Below the pieces are notes generated by a model. That model saw nothing but the letters and a program-made list of their open reading frames with translations, was not told the DNA's origin and did no database searches. A stretch of DNA of 64,000 nucleotides from Sindora glabra (taxonomy: Eukaryota > Streptophyta > Magnoliopsida > Fabales > Fabaceae): positions 82,911,343-82,975,342 of the forward strand of contig CM035229.1 of the NCBI GenBank assembly GCA_020226215.1. The letters run 5' to 3'. The position numbers and the translations under genes were made by a program. Shown in pieces: positions 12,060 to 32,462 of the stretch (position 1 is the stretch's first letter; every line of letters begins with the position of its first letter).

Positions 12060-14245
12060 AAGAATAATATATTATTATTTATAGACTAAATAGTAATATG
12101 TTGCTGTTTCCTTCCAAAATAGTAATATTAACTAAAAATATCAAATAAATGGATAATAATAAGTTACGTTTCATTCTAAAATAGTAATATGTTACGTTTC
12201 ATTCTAAAATAGTAATACTAATAAAAAATTTGAAATAAATGGATAAATCAAGTCTAATTAATAATGAAATTGCTAAATAATAGTATTTTACTGTCTGTTC
12301 TCTAGACATTAATATATTACTATTTCATTTCAAGCCTAATTAACAATCAAATTGTCAAAGAAGAGGATGTTACTGTTTCATTTCAAAATAGTAACACCAA
12401 CCAAGAACTCCAAATAAATAAATAATAGCATGTTACTATTTATTCTTTACACAGTAACATATTACTATTTCATTCCAAAATAGTAATACTAACTAAAAAC
12501 TCGAAATAAATTGATAAATCAAGTCTAATTAATAATGAAATTGTTAAATAATAGTATGTTACTATTTATTCTTTAGACAGTAATATATTACTATTTTATT
12601 CCAAGTCTAATTAACAACCAAATTACTAAAGAAGAGGATATTACTATTTTGTTCTAAAATAGTAATACTAATTAAAAATTTTAAATAAATGAATAAATCA
12701 AGTCTAATTACTAACAAAATTACCAAATAATAGCATGTCACCACTGTCTATTTTCTATACAGTAATATGTTACTATTTTATTCTAACACAATAATATATT
12801 ACTATTTTATTCTAAACTTAATTAATAAATATATTGTCAAAGAAAAGATGTTACTGTTTCATTCCAAAACAATAATACCAATAAAAAATTGTAAATAAAT
12901 GAGATTAACAACCAAATTACTAAATAACAATATATTACTGTTTGGAAAATAAATAGTAACACGTTATTGTTTCGTTCCAAAATAGTAATATTAACTAAAA
13001 ATTTTAAATAAATGGGTAAATCAAGTTTAATTAATAATCAAACTGTCAAAGAAAATGATGTTATTGTTTCGTTCCAAAATAGTAACACCAACAAAAAAAC
13101 TTCAAATAAATGGATAAATTAATTCTAATTAATAACAAAATTATTAAATAATAACATGTTATTATCTATTCCCTATACAGTAACATGTTATTATTTTGTT
13201 CCAAGCCTAATTGACAACCAAATTGTTAAAGAAGAGGATGTTACTGTTTCATTCTAAAATAGTAACACTAACAAAAAATTATAAATAAATGGATAAATTA
13301 AGTTTAATTAATAACTAAATTATTAAATAACAGCATGCTACTATTTATTCTCTAAACAGTAATATGTTACTGTTTCGTTCCAAGACAGTAACATTAATAA
13401 AAAATCTTAAATAAATGGGTAAATCAAATCTAATTAACAATCAAACTGTTAAAGAAGTCATTCCAAAATAGTAATACTAACAAAAAATTTCAAATAAATG
13501 GATAAATTAAGTCTAATTAATAATAAAATTATTAAATAATAACATGTTACTTTCTATTTTCTACACAGTAACATGTTACTGTTTTATTCCAAGCCTAATT
13601 AACAATCAAATTGGTAATCAATAAAAAATTGTAAATAAATAAATAAATTAAGTTTAATTAATAATAAAATTATCAAATAACATGTTACTGTTTGTTCTCC
13701 AAATAATAACATATTACTATTTCATTTTAAAATAGTAACATTAATAAAAAAATCTTAAATAAATGGATAAATTAAGTCTAATTAATAATCAAACTACCAA
13801 ATAATAATATGCTATTATTTATTTTTTAAACAGTAACATATTACTATTTTATTTCAAAATAATAACATTAATAAAAAATTTTAAATAAATAGATTAACAA
13901 GTCTAATTAACAATCAAATTATCAAAAAAGTGGATGAAACAGTAACATGAATAAAAAATTTTAAATAAATTAATAAATTAAATCTAATTAATAATCAAAT
14001 TGTGAAATAATAGCATGTTACTATTTATTCTTCAGACAATAAGTTCTAAAATAGTAACACTAATAAAAAACTCTAAATAAATGGATAAATGAAGTCGAAT
14101 TAACAACCAAACTATCAAATAATAATATATTACTGTTTGTTCTCCAAACAGTAACACCAACTAAAATTTCAAATAAATGGATAAATTAAGTCTAATAAAT
14201 ATCCAAATTGTCAAATAATAATATGTTATTATGTCTCTAAGTTCT
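12060..14245. repeat. Degenerate tandem array with a self-palindromic core
   Basis: About 2.2 kb is built from recurring modules: CAGTAAYATRTTACTRTTT, then CATTCCAAAATAGTAACA, then ACTAAYAAAAAATTT, AAATAAATGGATAAATCAAG and TCTAATTAATAAYCAAATTG. A second module contains CAAGCCTAATTAACAACC and AAAGAAGAGGATGTTACTG. Core copies lie near 12090, 12180, 12315, 12455, 12583, 12764, 12945, 13180, 13358, 13568, 13700 and 13830, so spacing is about 90-235 bp. At 13565-13582 the core is the perfect 18-bp palindrome ACAGTAACATGTTACTGT. It is non-coding and may be a local satellite or the amplified interior of a transposon. Confidence 0.85.
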
Positions 14246-15089
14246 TATTTATTTTTATTTTTATCTTAACTAAAAATTTATTTTAATTCTTAAAAAATTG
14301 AATTTTTATAAATTTTATTTATAATTAAAATTTTATATTAATTTAATTTTTATAAAGTAAAAAGTCCTACAATTTTAATTCTTATAAGTTTTTACTCTTT
14401 TATTTTTTATTTGTATTAAATTAAAAACTCTCTAATTTTAATGTATAGCGAAAGAAGTTTCTGTTTTAATTCTTTTAGTCTTTTTAAAACATATTGTATA
14501 TGTGTTATTTTTGTCTTCTGGGTATTATGGTAAATTTTCGTACATGGGTGCACTTAAATAAAAGAAAGTGAGTTTCAGGTATCTCGCTACAATAAATTAC
14601 ATCAAATGACATCGGCTTGATTTTTTCCCTAATAATAATAATTAGATTAGATTATATATGATATTGGGCTTAGTTTTTAATCATTCTGCACGTACTATGT
14701 ATTCATTTATTTAGAAAGCACCAATATAAAACTATAGAAGCTTTAACTTTTAATTAGACAAGCAACTTAGTTAAAATTTTATAATTAGTATCATATCATA
14801 TTATTATATAAATGAAGCCTAATAGCGTGATGTAATGATTTCTGCGTGGACATGGGTATTATGCGGAAGTTATTGCATATTCTAATTATAATATTTGTTA
14901 TCGATCTTATCCAATAAATAAAATTTAATTATTATGGTTTTTTATGATTATCAATGATCTAGAAATTAAAAACTTATAGTTTTAATTATTGTGAATCCTA
15001 TAAAATTAATAGATAAAAATATGTTTTTAAATCCCTAATCTTTATTCAATTTTCATTCTTATTTCTTAATCAATTATTTGAAATACATT

Positions 15090-15093
<4 letters not shown>
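14246..15093. other. AT-rich intergenic DNA, no gene
   Basis: No credible coding region. The first 200 bp (TTTAATTCTTA and TTTTATATTAATTTAATTTT words) resembles text near 42560, probably another shared AT-rich repeat. Confidence 0.4.

Positions 15094-15152
<59 letters not shown>
15094..15152. repeat. (TA)n microsatellite, about 29 units
   Basis: Uninterrupted TA dinucleotides. This is a class I microsatellite and is likely to vary in length between individuals. Confidence 0.95.
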
Positions 15153-15156
<4 letters not shown>

Positions 15157-15639
15157 AAAATGTACAATGTTATTCAACAGTTTAATTTGATTATTTTTTA
15201 ATAGATATGCTCACATGACATTGTACATGACTCAAATGAATTATATTTTTTTATTTGTGTGACAAAAAGACACTTTTAGTTTCTTAAATTTTATTTAAAG
15301 TAAATTTATCTTCCAACCTTCAAAAGACAATGGGTTGATAAGATTATTGATAAAGATGAATTTAAATTGGATGAGTAAGACAATGCATTTAAAATTCTCT
15401 TCAATCATGTAGAACAAAATGTTAAAGCACGATGATTGAAAAAGCTAAATAATCACTTACACAAGTACTAATCAAGCCTTTTTAGAAAAATATATTAGGA
15501 AGAAATTTTCTATAAAAAGAAATATTATACAAAATAAATTAAACCAGAAACTAATAGGAAATATTTGGATAGTAATATCTCAAATTTGATAAGGTAGTGA
15601 TTTTTCTTCTTAGATTTTGCATATATATGTTGATGAGTT

Positions 15640-16620
15640 TTGAAAGTTTTGTAATATTAGCACCATACATTGATGACATTCATCTTTCTAGAAATGATAT
15701 GAACTTGCTGATTGAGATAAAATACATATTGTTATAATATTTTGATACGAAGAATCTTGAAAATGCATCATATATGTAAAGCATAGAGATTTATCATGAC
15801 AAATCCTGAGATTTACTTAATTTGTTTTAGCAGATGTATATTGAAAAGATACTAAAAAGGTTCAATATGTCTACATGCCCTTAAATTTTTGCACTTATTC
15901 AAAAGATTGATATTTTCTCAAAGGCTCACTGTCCTCAAAATGATGATGAAAAAGAAAAAATGAAAAATATCTCATATGCATTGATCGTAGATAGCCTAAT
16001 GTATGATTAGATATATACATGTCTTGATATAACTTATGCTATTAGTGTATTAGAAAGATACATGAGTGGTTCTGGCTAAAGATATGAGGCTATTGCTAAA
16101 AGAGTTATGAGAAACTTGCAAAATATAAAAGATTGTATGTGGATCATATGAGATTAGGAGATTTTAAGGTTACAGGCTATTCAAACTTAAATTTTGTCTA
16201 TTGTCTAGATGATCATAAGTCAACATATAGGTACATCATTGTGATGACATAAGGAACTCTATCATAGAAAAGTGTCAAGTAATTCCTTATAGCAACCTTC
16301 ATTATAGAAGCAAAGTATATCGCATGTTATAAAGCTACTTGTAAAGCTATATGGTTAAGGAACTTTATGACTGACTTTAATATTACTAAAAGCATCTTAA
16401 GGCTGGTGCTATTAATTTCTTATTCTTTTCATATAAAATACTTTGATGTGAAATACTAAGTTGTAAGAGAGAAAATATGTGAACATATTATTCACATTGA
16501 ACATATTTTCACAAATTATATGCTCATAGATTTTTTAACTAAAGGCTTAATAATTAGAATATATTATGATCATGTAATTAATATTAGTTTGACTAAGAAT
16601 TTTGATGTTATGGGTTTGTG
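15640..16620 (+). pseudogene. Ty1/copia retrotransposon pol remnant (reverse transcriptase C-terminal half and RNase H)
   Basis: Pieces of the plus-strand translation match the copia Pol order, with frameshifts and stops between them. They are PYIDDIHLSRND (the YxDD active-site motif at 15666-15677), FDTKNLENASY, QMYIEKILKRFNMSTCP, FSKAHCPQNDDEKEKM followed by ISYALIVDSLMYD, TCLDITYAISVLERYMSGSG, and near the end KYFDVKY, IEHIFTNYMLIDFLTKGL and DFNVMGL-like text. In intact elements this region primes and copies the RNA genome and removes the RNA strand. Gag, protease and integrase were not found upstream and no LTR pair was recognised, so only the 3' third of pol survives. Stops are frequent; it cannot be functional. 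Confidence 0.85.
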
Positions 16621-17389
16621 AAAGTATTTTAATGTAATTTTTTATCTTAAGATGAATATTAATGAAATATTTATGTTTTATCATATATTATTGTATTTTT
16701 TTTCTTTTGTTATAGCACGTTGGTGATGCCATTTAGATCCTGTCTCAATACTACATTGAAAATATTGATTCTCATTTGACATCTTAGATGGATGCTATAA
16801 CCTATGTGTGGAAATTTACATATAGTCACATTTACTATTATGTAAATCTTTTTATATATATCTTATTAATATTATTATCAAATATTATATTTCATTTGGT
16901 TGGCAAGGTGTGGTTGTACAATGTGTGTAATATTGATATTCTTTTCAAATGTTATGTCATGCATTATTGAACAATTATGATTTTAACTTAGACATATGAA
17001 TTTAAAAGTACAATAATTTACTTTGGCATTTACTAAAGTTGACAGAGTTACTAAATTATATAATTCAATTGTAAAATTGTTAACATTATTTTAAATTGGA
17101 CTTAATAATTCAATAATTAACTTTAAAATACTATAGTGTTAAAGGCCAAATAAAATGAAAATTAAGTCAAGCTTATGTGGCATTTGAGCTTAAATTAGGG
17201 TAACGAATTGATTTTGGTGACAGGTTAATTTATTACTAGCTATAGTTTTATTTAAATAGAATTATTACTTTTAAACCTCAAACTAAGTACATATTCCTAA
17301 TTAATTGTTGGGATGCTTGACGGGCCCATGATCCCCAATTCAAACCAATTGATCTATAGGTTTTATGTCAATCAGACTAGGAAAAAGTA
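16621..17389. other. Non-coding DNA downstream of the copia remnant
   Basis: This is where a 3' LTR would lie if retained, but no terminal repeat could be paired with upstream sequence. An open frame at 16788-16970 shows no family features and is probably chance. Confidence 0.4.
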
Positions 17390-17875
17390 GCCTGTTTACA
17401 AGTTTAAACAAATTTGATATGATAGATTGTACGTCAAGCCTAAATAAATCGGGTTGGTATATAGATTTAAACAAGGCCAAAATTACATTTTTTAATTTTT
17501 TATATTAATAATTTAAATAATATTTGTGTTAAAAAAGAAGTTAATCTATTAACCATTTTTACATCATAATTCAACATAAAATATAATTCAATCGTTCAAA
17601 AACTAAACTCAATTACTAAAAATAATTAAATATAAAAATAAATAATAAAATTGATAAATAAAATTAAAATTAAAAAATATAAAAATAAATTAATAAATAT
17701 AAAAATTATAAAGTATAAAATATCAAAATAAAAAATAAAAAAATGTGAATTGACCCACGTATTAGTCCAATAGGCCTCATAAATATATAAATCACTTAAA
17801 ATAAGCATGTTAAAAATGTAAGCCTAAACTGACCATATCCTCGTAGGTTTTGATTTAATTCATCCATTAAACATC
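17390..17875 (-). repeat. Interspersed AT-rich repeat, copy 2 (inverted relative to 5110-5545)
   Basis: The minus strand reads GTGGGTCAATTCACATTTTT, then TTTATATTTATTAATTTATT, AATTGAGTTTAGTTTTTGAA, AATAGATTAACTTCTTTTTT and ACACAAATATTATTTAAATT, in the same order as the 5.1-kb copy. The ends here include AATAAATCGGGTTGG and CCTCGTAGGTTTTGA, typical of hAT-like miniature elements. It is non-coding. Confidence 0.6.
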
Positions 17876-18059
17876 TCTAATCAATTATAATTATTTTTTC
17901 CCAAAAACTAAAGTGATTGACTATGATTGAAATAAAGAATATATTTTATTAGTATTTTGCATGCAGATTGAAAAACGATGCTTAGATTGATAGATTGAAG
18001 AAATGATCATAATCTGATTATCTGAACTTCTTTATTTCTATGGAATCAGCTAATCTTCA

Positions 18060-18136
18060 CATTTATCCCCATACAATTTGTGATAGTATTTTACATAATC
18101 TTCACACTAAACATTTATCCCCATACAATTTGTGAT
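18060..18136. repeat. Short tandem duplication, 52-bp period
   Basis: CATTTATCCCCATACAATTT followed by GTGAT occurs at 18060-18084 and again at 18112-18136, separated by related text. No coding association. Confidence 0.85.

Positions 18137-27493
<9,357 letters not shown>

Positions 27494-27539
<46 letters not shown>
27494..27539. repeat. (TA)n microsatellite preceded by (CT)n
   Basis: CTCTCTCTCTC at about 27480-27490 runs through a short T run into about 23 TA units. Confidence 0.95.
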
Positions 27540-27541
<2 letters not shown>

Positions 27542-28965
27542 GCCATTAATTAACAAGAAAATGATACATCATTAAAAAATAATTATTATTATAAATTTTT
27601 ACTAATAATAAAAGATTTTAATAATATTTTACTAATATAACAATACATAAATTAATAATAATATAAAATTGAATTAAACTAGTAGTATAAATTAAATTTA
27701 AATCCTATATATATCATGCACAGAACCAATAATTTAACAATTTTTAATTTTGTTTAGCAGTTACCTACCACCATCGAATCATGTTTATTGATGGATTGAG
27801 GTGTGCAAAATAAATCAGTTCATACTATTTATAAAAATTGACTTGATTCTTGTGAAAGTAGTTAATTCTTTGCTTGTATGGCTAATCACACTTTCTTTTA
27901 AATAAAATAGGTTTTTTTTATGTCTTTTTTGTATTGCATATATTAATATTATTTATTGTTAAAGATTATTAATATATCTTACTCTTACATTTATTATTAG
28001 GGTTTTCCTTTTTTTTTCTGCTTGAAAATCTGTGATTAAATTAAGGATACATTGGTTTTACCAGTTTTATATATTTTATCTTTCATATTTTTTAGCAAAG
28101 AATTTAAAATTAAATATTAGAAACGTGGTTTGTCGAAACATACGAAACCGTAGCTATCTTCCGTTAAAGGATGTGATATTGGTACGACTTAGACCATTTG
28201 GATATTGGAGGGTAATCGTTGAGCGTCGAGCGAGCAAAGCTAAGAAAATGATGGCAAGCAGCGAGGGAAGGGCCCCCATGGCATTCGGCCTTGGCAGCAG
28301 GCAGCCACCAAACAGACGGCCTTATTCTGGTGTCGCAACTTGCTTATAATCTATTGGCATTTCAGGGTTATTTTATAAAAATAATATTTTTTTTATACTT
28401 TCTCACCCTCACTCTTCTTTCGGGTTCCTTTTTAATATGGACACTCGTTTCTTTCACTTTCTTTTTTCCATTTAAATTTTTGTCCTAATATTAAAAAAAA
28501 AGAAAAAAAGAAAAGTACAATTAACTTTATTTCAATTTTAGTAATATTATATAATTCAAAAATGAAATTTGAAATTCAATCTTGCAACCCAGCGTATACC
28601 ATTTTTGTTCTAATTTATAGATATCCCTTAACTCTGTCATATGCATGGATCCAAACCGTCCATTTGCGCTCAACCATTCATGTTTCCACGCAAAAGCCCT
28701 GTGAAAGGCAGCAGAGCAGTGTCACTTTGCAAACTGCCACGTATGTGCAATGATTTCAGCACGTTAATACTGACAATGTGCGAAATACCTCAGAAACCAC
28801 CTCCCCAACCTTTATGTCTCGTTCCTTCCCTTAATCTGTTCTTAATTCAAACATGTACGATATAATCTAATCATTTCATCTTCCGAAAATAATCTACTGC
28901 TTCCCCTGGCTTTATATCCAAAATTCCCACTCACACGATTCTTATCACTGCTGATATTAATGATT

Positions 28966-28968
<3 letters not shown>
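27540..28968. other. Intergenic DNA with a GC-richer patch, no supported gene
   Basis: Between 28100 and 28350 base composition is close to that of genic DNA. A 105-codon open frame (28032-28349) crosses it, but its first half is AT-driven and I recognise no domain. It could be a decayed gene fragment or part of a non-coding transcript. The rest is AT-rich. Confidence 0.35.

Positions 28969-29014
<46 letters not shown>
28969..29014. repeat. (AT)n microsatellite, about 23 units
   Basis: Uninterrupted AT dinucleotides just upstream of the palindromic element at 29071. Confidence 0.95.
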
Positions 29015-29017
<3 letters not shown>

Positions 29018-29070
29018 TAAATGAAATAAAAATATTATCATGGGAAAAATTATAAAAATAACAATTGAAC

Positions 29071-29280
29071 TAAGATTAAAATTCTATTTTAATTTTTAAA
29101 ATATTTAATTTGTATTAGTTTTATTCTTAAAATAAGATTTATATTAATTTTAGTCTTTAGGAATTAAAATTTTACTTAAATTTAAAATTTTAGAGATCAA
29201 ATTAATAGAAATCTTACTTCATGGATGAAAATAATTTAAATCAAATATTCTAGGAATCAGAATAGAATTCTAATCTTAAA
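29071..29280. mobile_element. Palindromic miniature element, about 210 bp
   Basis: The left half begins TAAGATTAAAATTCTATTTT; the right half read on the minus strand begins TAAGATTAGAATTCTATTCT. Agreement continues across about 105 bp per arm, including AAGATTTATATTAATTTTAG against AAGATTTCTATTAATTTGAT. A whole-length imperfect hairpin of this size fits a MITE. A similar word order (TTTATATTAATTTTATCTCT, AAAATAAGATTTATA) appears near 40470-40680, probably a second diverged copy. Confidence 0.7.
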
Positions 29281-31390
29281 AAAATTCTATAATATATTAT
29301 TATATTTGATCATTAATTTATTATTTTATAATATATTAAATTTAAATTTATAAAAAATTAATATGTAATAAATTTTAATAATATATTAATACACCATTTC
29401 ATTAATAATGCATCATAATCTTTTCCTTAATTTTAAATTTTATTATACATATATAAAACTAGAATATAAACCGTGCCTTGCATGGGTTGCAATTTTTTAA
29501 TTATAATTTGAAATTATGGATTTAATTAGTTTAGCAATTAAATATTTATAATTTTCAAATAAAAAATATTTTTTAACATGTTAGCTAATTAAAGAATTTT
29601 GTTGAAGAGTGAAGAGTTACAAAAAGTGACTTGCACGATGAAGCGTGAGAAATATTTGCTAACTAAATTAGCGAGTAGCTTGCATGACAAGAGAAGATTT
29701 ATTATAACAATACAATGAAGGGAAATCAAAATCATGAGAATTATATAATTAGGTAGATATACCTCAATGAAGCAAGAGAGTGGAAAACAAAAAAGATGAA
29801 AAAGAATATAAAGAAAGAAGTATCCATCACCCTAAATATGTTATAAATGTTTTCGGCTGCATATCATAATAGGAAATGGTTATGATGCATAATTAATATA
29901 CACTATATATTATTAAATTTAATTATTAATATATTATTATATAATATATTAAATTTAATTTTAAAAAATAAATTTAATATATAATTAAATTTAATTATAC
30001 ATTAATATATCATAATCTCTTAATAATCCTTTCGTTTCAAATGTTTCCATGTAATTATTTTTGGAATAGAACTAGTTTCATGTGGTCTACTTTCTTTAAT
30101 GATTTTGCTATTGACCGTCTATTTTTTTGGTATTGACTTGCTTTCTTACTTCTTTCCTTCCGAAGATGATTGGAATAAAGTGGGGCTTTTCCCTCCTCCA
30201 AAACACGAATGTATATATAAACTTAATTAATTAATTCCAATATTGCTCACTTTTTACTTTACCTCTGCAAATTTTAACAATATCTTTGTCATCATACACT
30301 TTCCGACCTTTCCTATGTATGGAGGGAGGAAGATGGCAACGATAGGCGACAGTGCTTGCTAAATTATGTGATTGTCATTTTCTTAATATTCATACAGTCA
30401 AATTGTGACCTACTCCTCATTCATTCACACTAACAACATTAAAGATTTATATTAAAAAATGCGGAAGAAATTCACACACATGCATAAAATAGTAGAACAA
30501 GGTTCGTTTGTCCAGAAAGTTAGAGGTACATTTTTAGAAATGCTGACATGTGTTTCAAATGGGAAAAAATTGACCCACAGTGATGGTACGAAGATTCAAT
30601 TCAACAATCGCAATCCGATCGAGGCACATTATGTATAGAATGAAGAAGAATAGAAAAAGAGAACCAAAATTCCATAGAAGCCTGCATGGCTAATTTCGGT
30701 CTTAATTACTTTGGATTAATCATTTTTTCTCTGGTAAAAGAAACTGAATCAGCAAATTTTTAATAATATGGAACGAGAATTAAATTATGATCTGCAACTA
30801 TAATATTATAATATTACAGTCACAAGTTGTACTATGTTTATGATTTTATGTAATTTTAATTTTATATTATAATAATTATACTTTTTATATTTATTTATAA
30901 TTTTATTAATCACAATAATTTTAATAATATAGAAAGAAGAGTGAAAAAAATATATTAAAATATAAATAATATTACTCATATATTAGATGCGAACTTAAAG
31001 TAGTTCCTGCGCAGACGAAAGTTCCCTATAGATGATAATTAATCGCCGTTAATCATTTTACCCCCTCATTACCTAAACAAGTTTGTATAATGCATTAATC
31101 AGTGTTAAACTGCTAATTACGTGAAAAAATGCTTTAATTCTGGCCCCTCCCACAAGGCATCCGAAATGATGGCCAATTTCTGCCGTACTCTGTAGCCTGT
31201 GGCTTTCCGCAATGTTGCCAACGCTACGAACCTCACCTACAAAAGACAACGTTCCCAATTTTAACTCTCAACTGTTCAGCTGATGCCCCCATTTTACCAA
31301 AAGGCAAAGAAACTTCGCCAGAAAATATTGTTACTCACATTGACTAGTATACCCCTGAGGCTGACCTCACATCTTCATTATCGCCTTTAA
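29281..31390. other. Intergenic DNA upstream of the IDD gene
   Basis: 29290-29420 and 29880-30020 share AT-rich text (TAATATATTAAATTTAA, ATTAATATATCATAATC). From about 31050 composition becomes gene-like. The minus-strand open frame at 31073-31258 has no recognisable domain. I see no gene. Confidence 0.45.
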
Positions 31391-32462
31391 AAAGGCTGCT
31401 TCAAGTGATATTAATTAGACTCCCTGCAACAGTCAGAGGTATGTATACCTTGGTCTGTAAAGATCCGTAATAAGACAGTAAAATTTCAAACTTGGACCGC
31501 AAAGAAAGCTGAACATAGTTAATTAAATCACTTGGGCATTCGTAATATATGTGCAATATGTGTTTTGTAATTCATTAGTTTTTTTTTTTTTGTTTATCTA
31601 AAAAAAGTACTACTCATTGTCCATCTCAAAATCTTTTATACAATAGGTAGTGAAAAAAAATTCTATCTTACCTAATTGAAATTGAAATTCCTTACTTTAA
31701 AAGACACATGCAAAAAGATTTACAATTTATAAACTCAATCTTACTTATGTACGTTGCCCTTTTCTTAGAATAACCTTTTTAAGAAGTGAGATAAAATGAA
31801 AAGAGAGAAATAGAGACTGACAAAAATAGGAAGCTTACGTGTGTGTATTTGGGATCGGACTGTATTTATGCATGCAAAGCAAGAATTTTACTGTGGAGAA
31901 ATAATGAGAAGGTTTTGTTTCTTAGTGGGGATGTTTTGTTCCTCCGGAGCCCATCAAGCTGCTTGTGGGATCGAGCTTCGAGCTTTGTGATTGGGTCTCA
32001 CTCCCTCTCTCTCACTCTCCCTTTTTCAATGTTTATTAAGAGAAGAGCGATCCAGGAGAGCTATACAGACAATACCTGCTGAAGATGAGGTTGGACCTGG
32101 AAGGAAGAGACTAATCCAGAGAGAGAAAAGAAAGAGAAAGCTGATTATGGAAAAAAGGCTGAAAGTTTAAAAGCAACTAAAAAGAAAGCTGAAGGTAACC
32201 GAAAGAAAGAAAATAGCTTTTTCCCCTCCCTCTCTGACTCTGTGTGCTCTTCCTCCTAGCTTTGCATCATCCATCATCTCTTTCTCTCTCTTCTCTTTTC
32301 TTCCTAGGTGATCTCTTCTCTTCCTTTACTTAATTCTATCACAAAAAGAGCCGGAAAGACAAACATAGATTGATTCCCTTGATTCGTAGGCTTCTTTCAC
32401 AGAAAAAAAAAAAAAAGAATATATATCAAACACTCCTGGAATACTGAGAGGACTCAAACTCC
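31391..32462 (+). promoter_or_regulatory. Probable promoter and 5' leader region of the IDD gene
   Basis: Pyrimidine-rich, CT-repeat-bearing sequence typical of plant 5' leaders lies upstream of the start codon, with CT tracts near 32000-32025, 32222-32236 and 32278-32306. A TTTAAAAAGG element near 31385 could be a TATA-type box. CAGAGGTATGTA near 31433 looks like a splice donor, and TTTTCTTCCTAGG near 32300 looks like an acceptor, so a leader intron is possible. An in-frame TGA at 32445-32447 shows that coding begins after it. Transcript ends cannot be fixed from sequence alone. Confidence 0.4.

Noticed and set aside
12060..14245. CRISPR-like array
   Set aside because: This is a plant nuclear region; units are degenerate, spacing is irregular and the spacers are themselves repetitive.
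16621..17390. 3' LTR of the copia remnant
   Set aside because: No matching 5' LTR, no TG...CA boundaries and no clear polypurine tract could be fixed.
28032..28349. 105-codon plus-strand open frame in a GC-richer patch
   Set aside because: The first half is hydrophobic AT-driven text and the second half Arg/Pro-rich with no known motif. Kept only as an unexplained patch.
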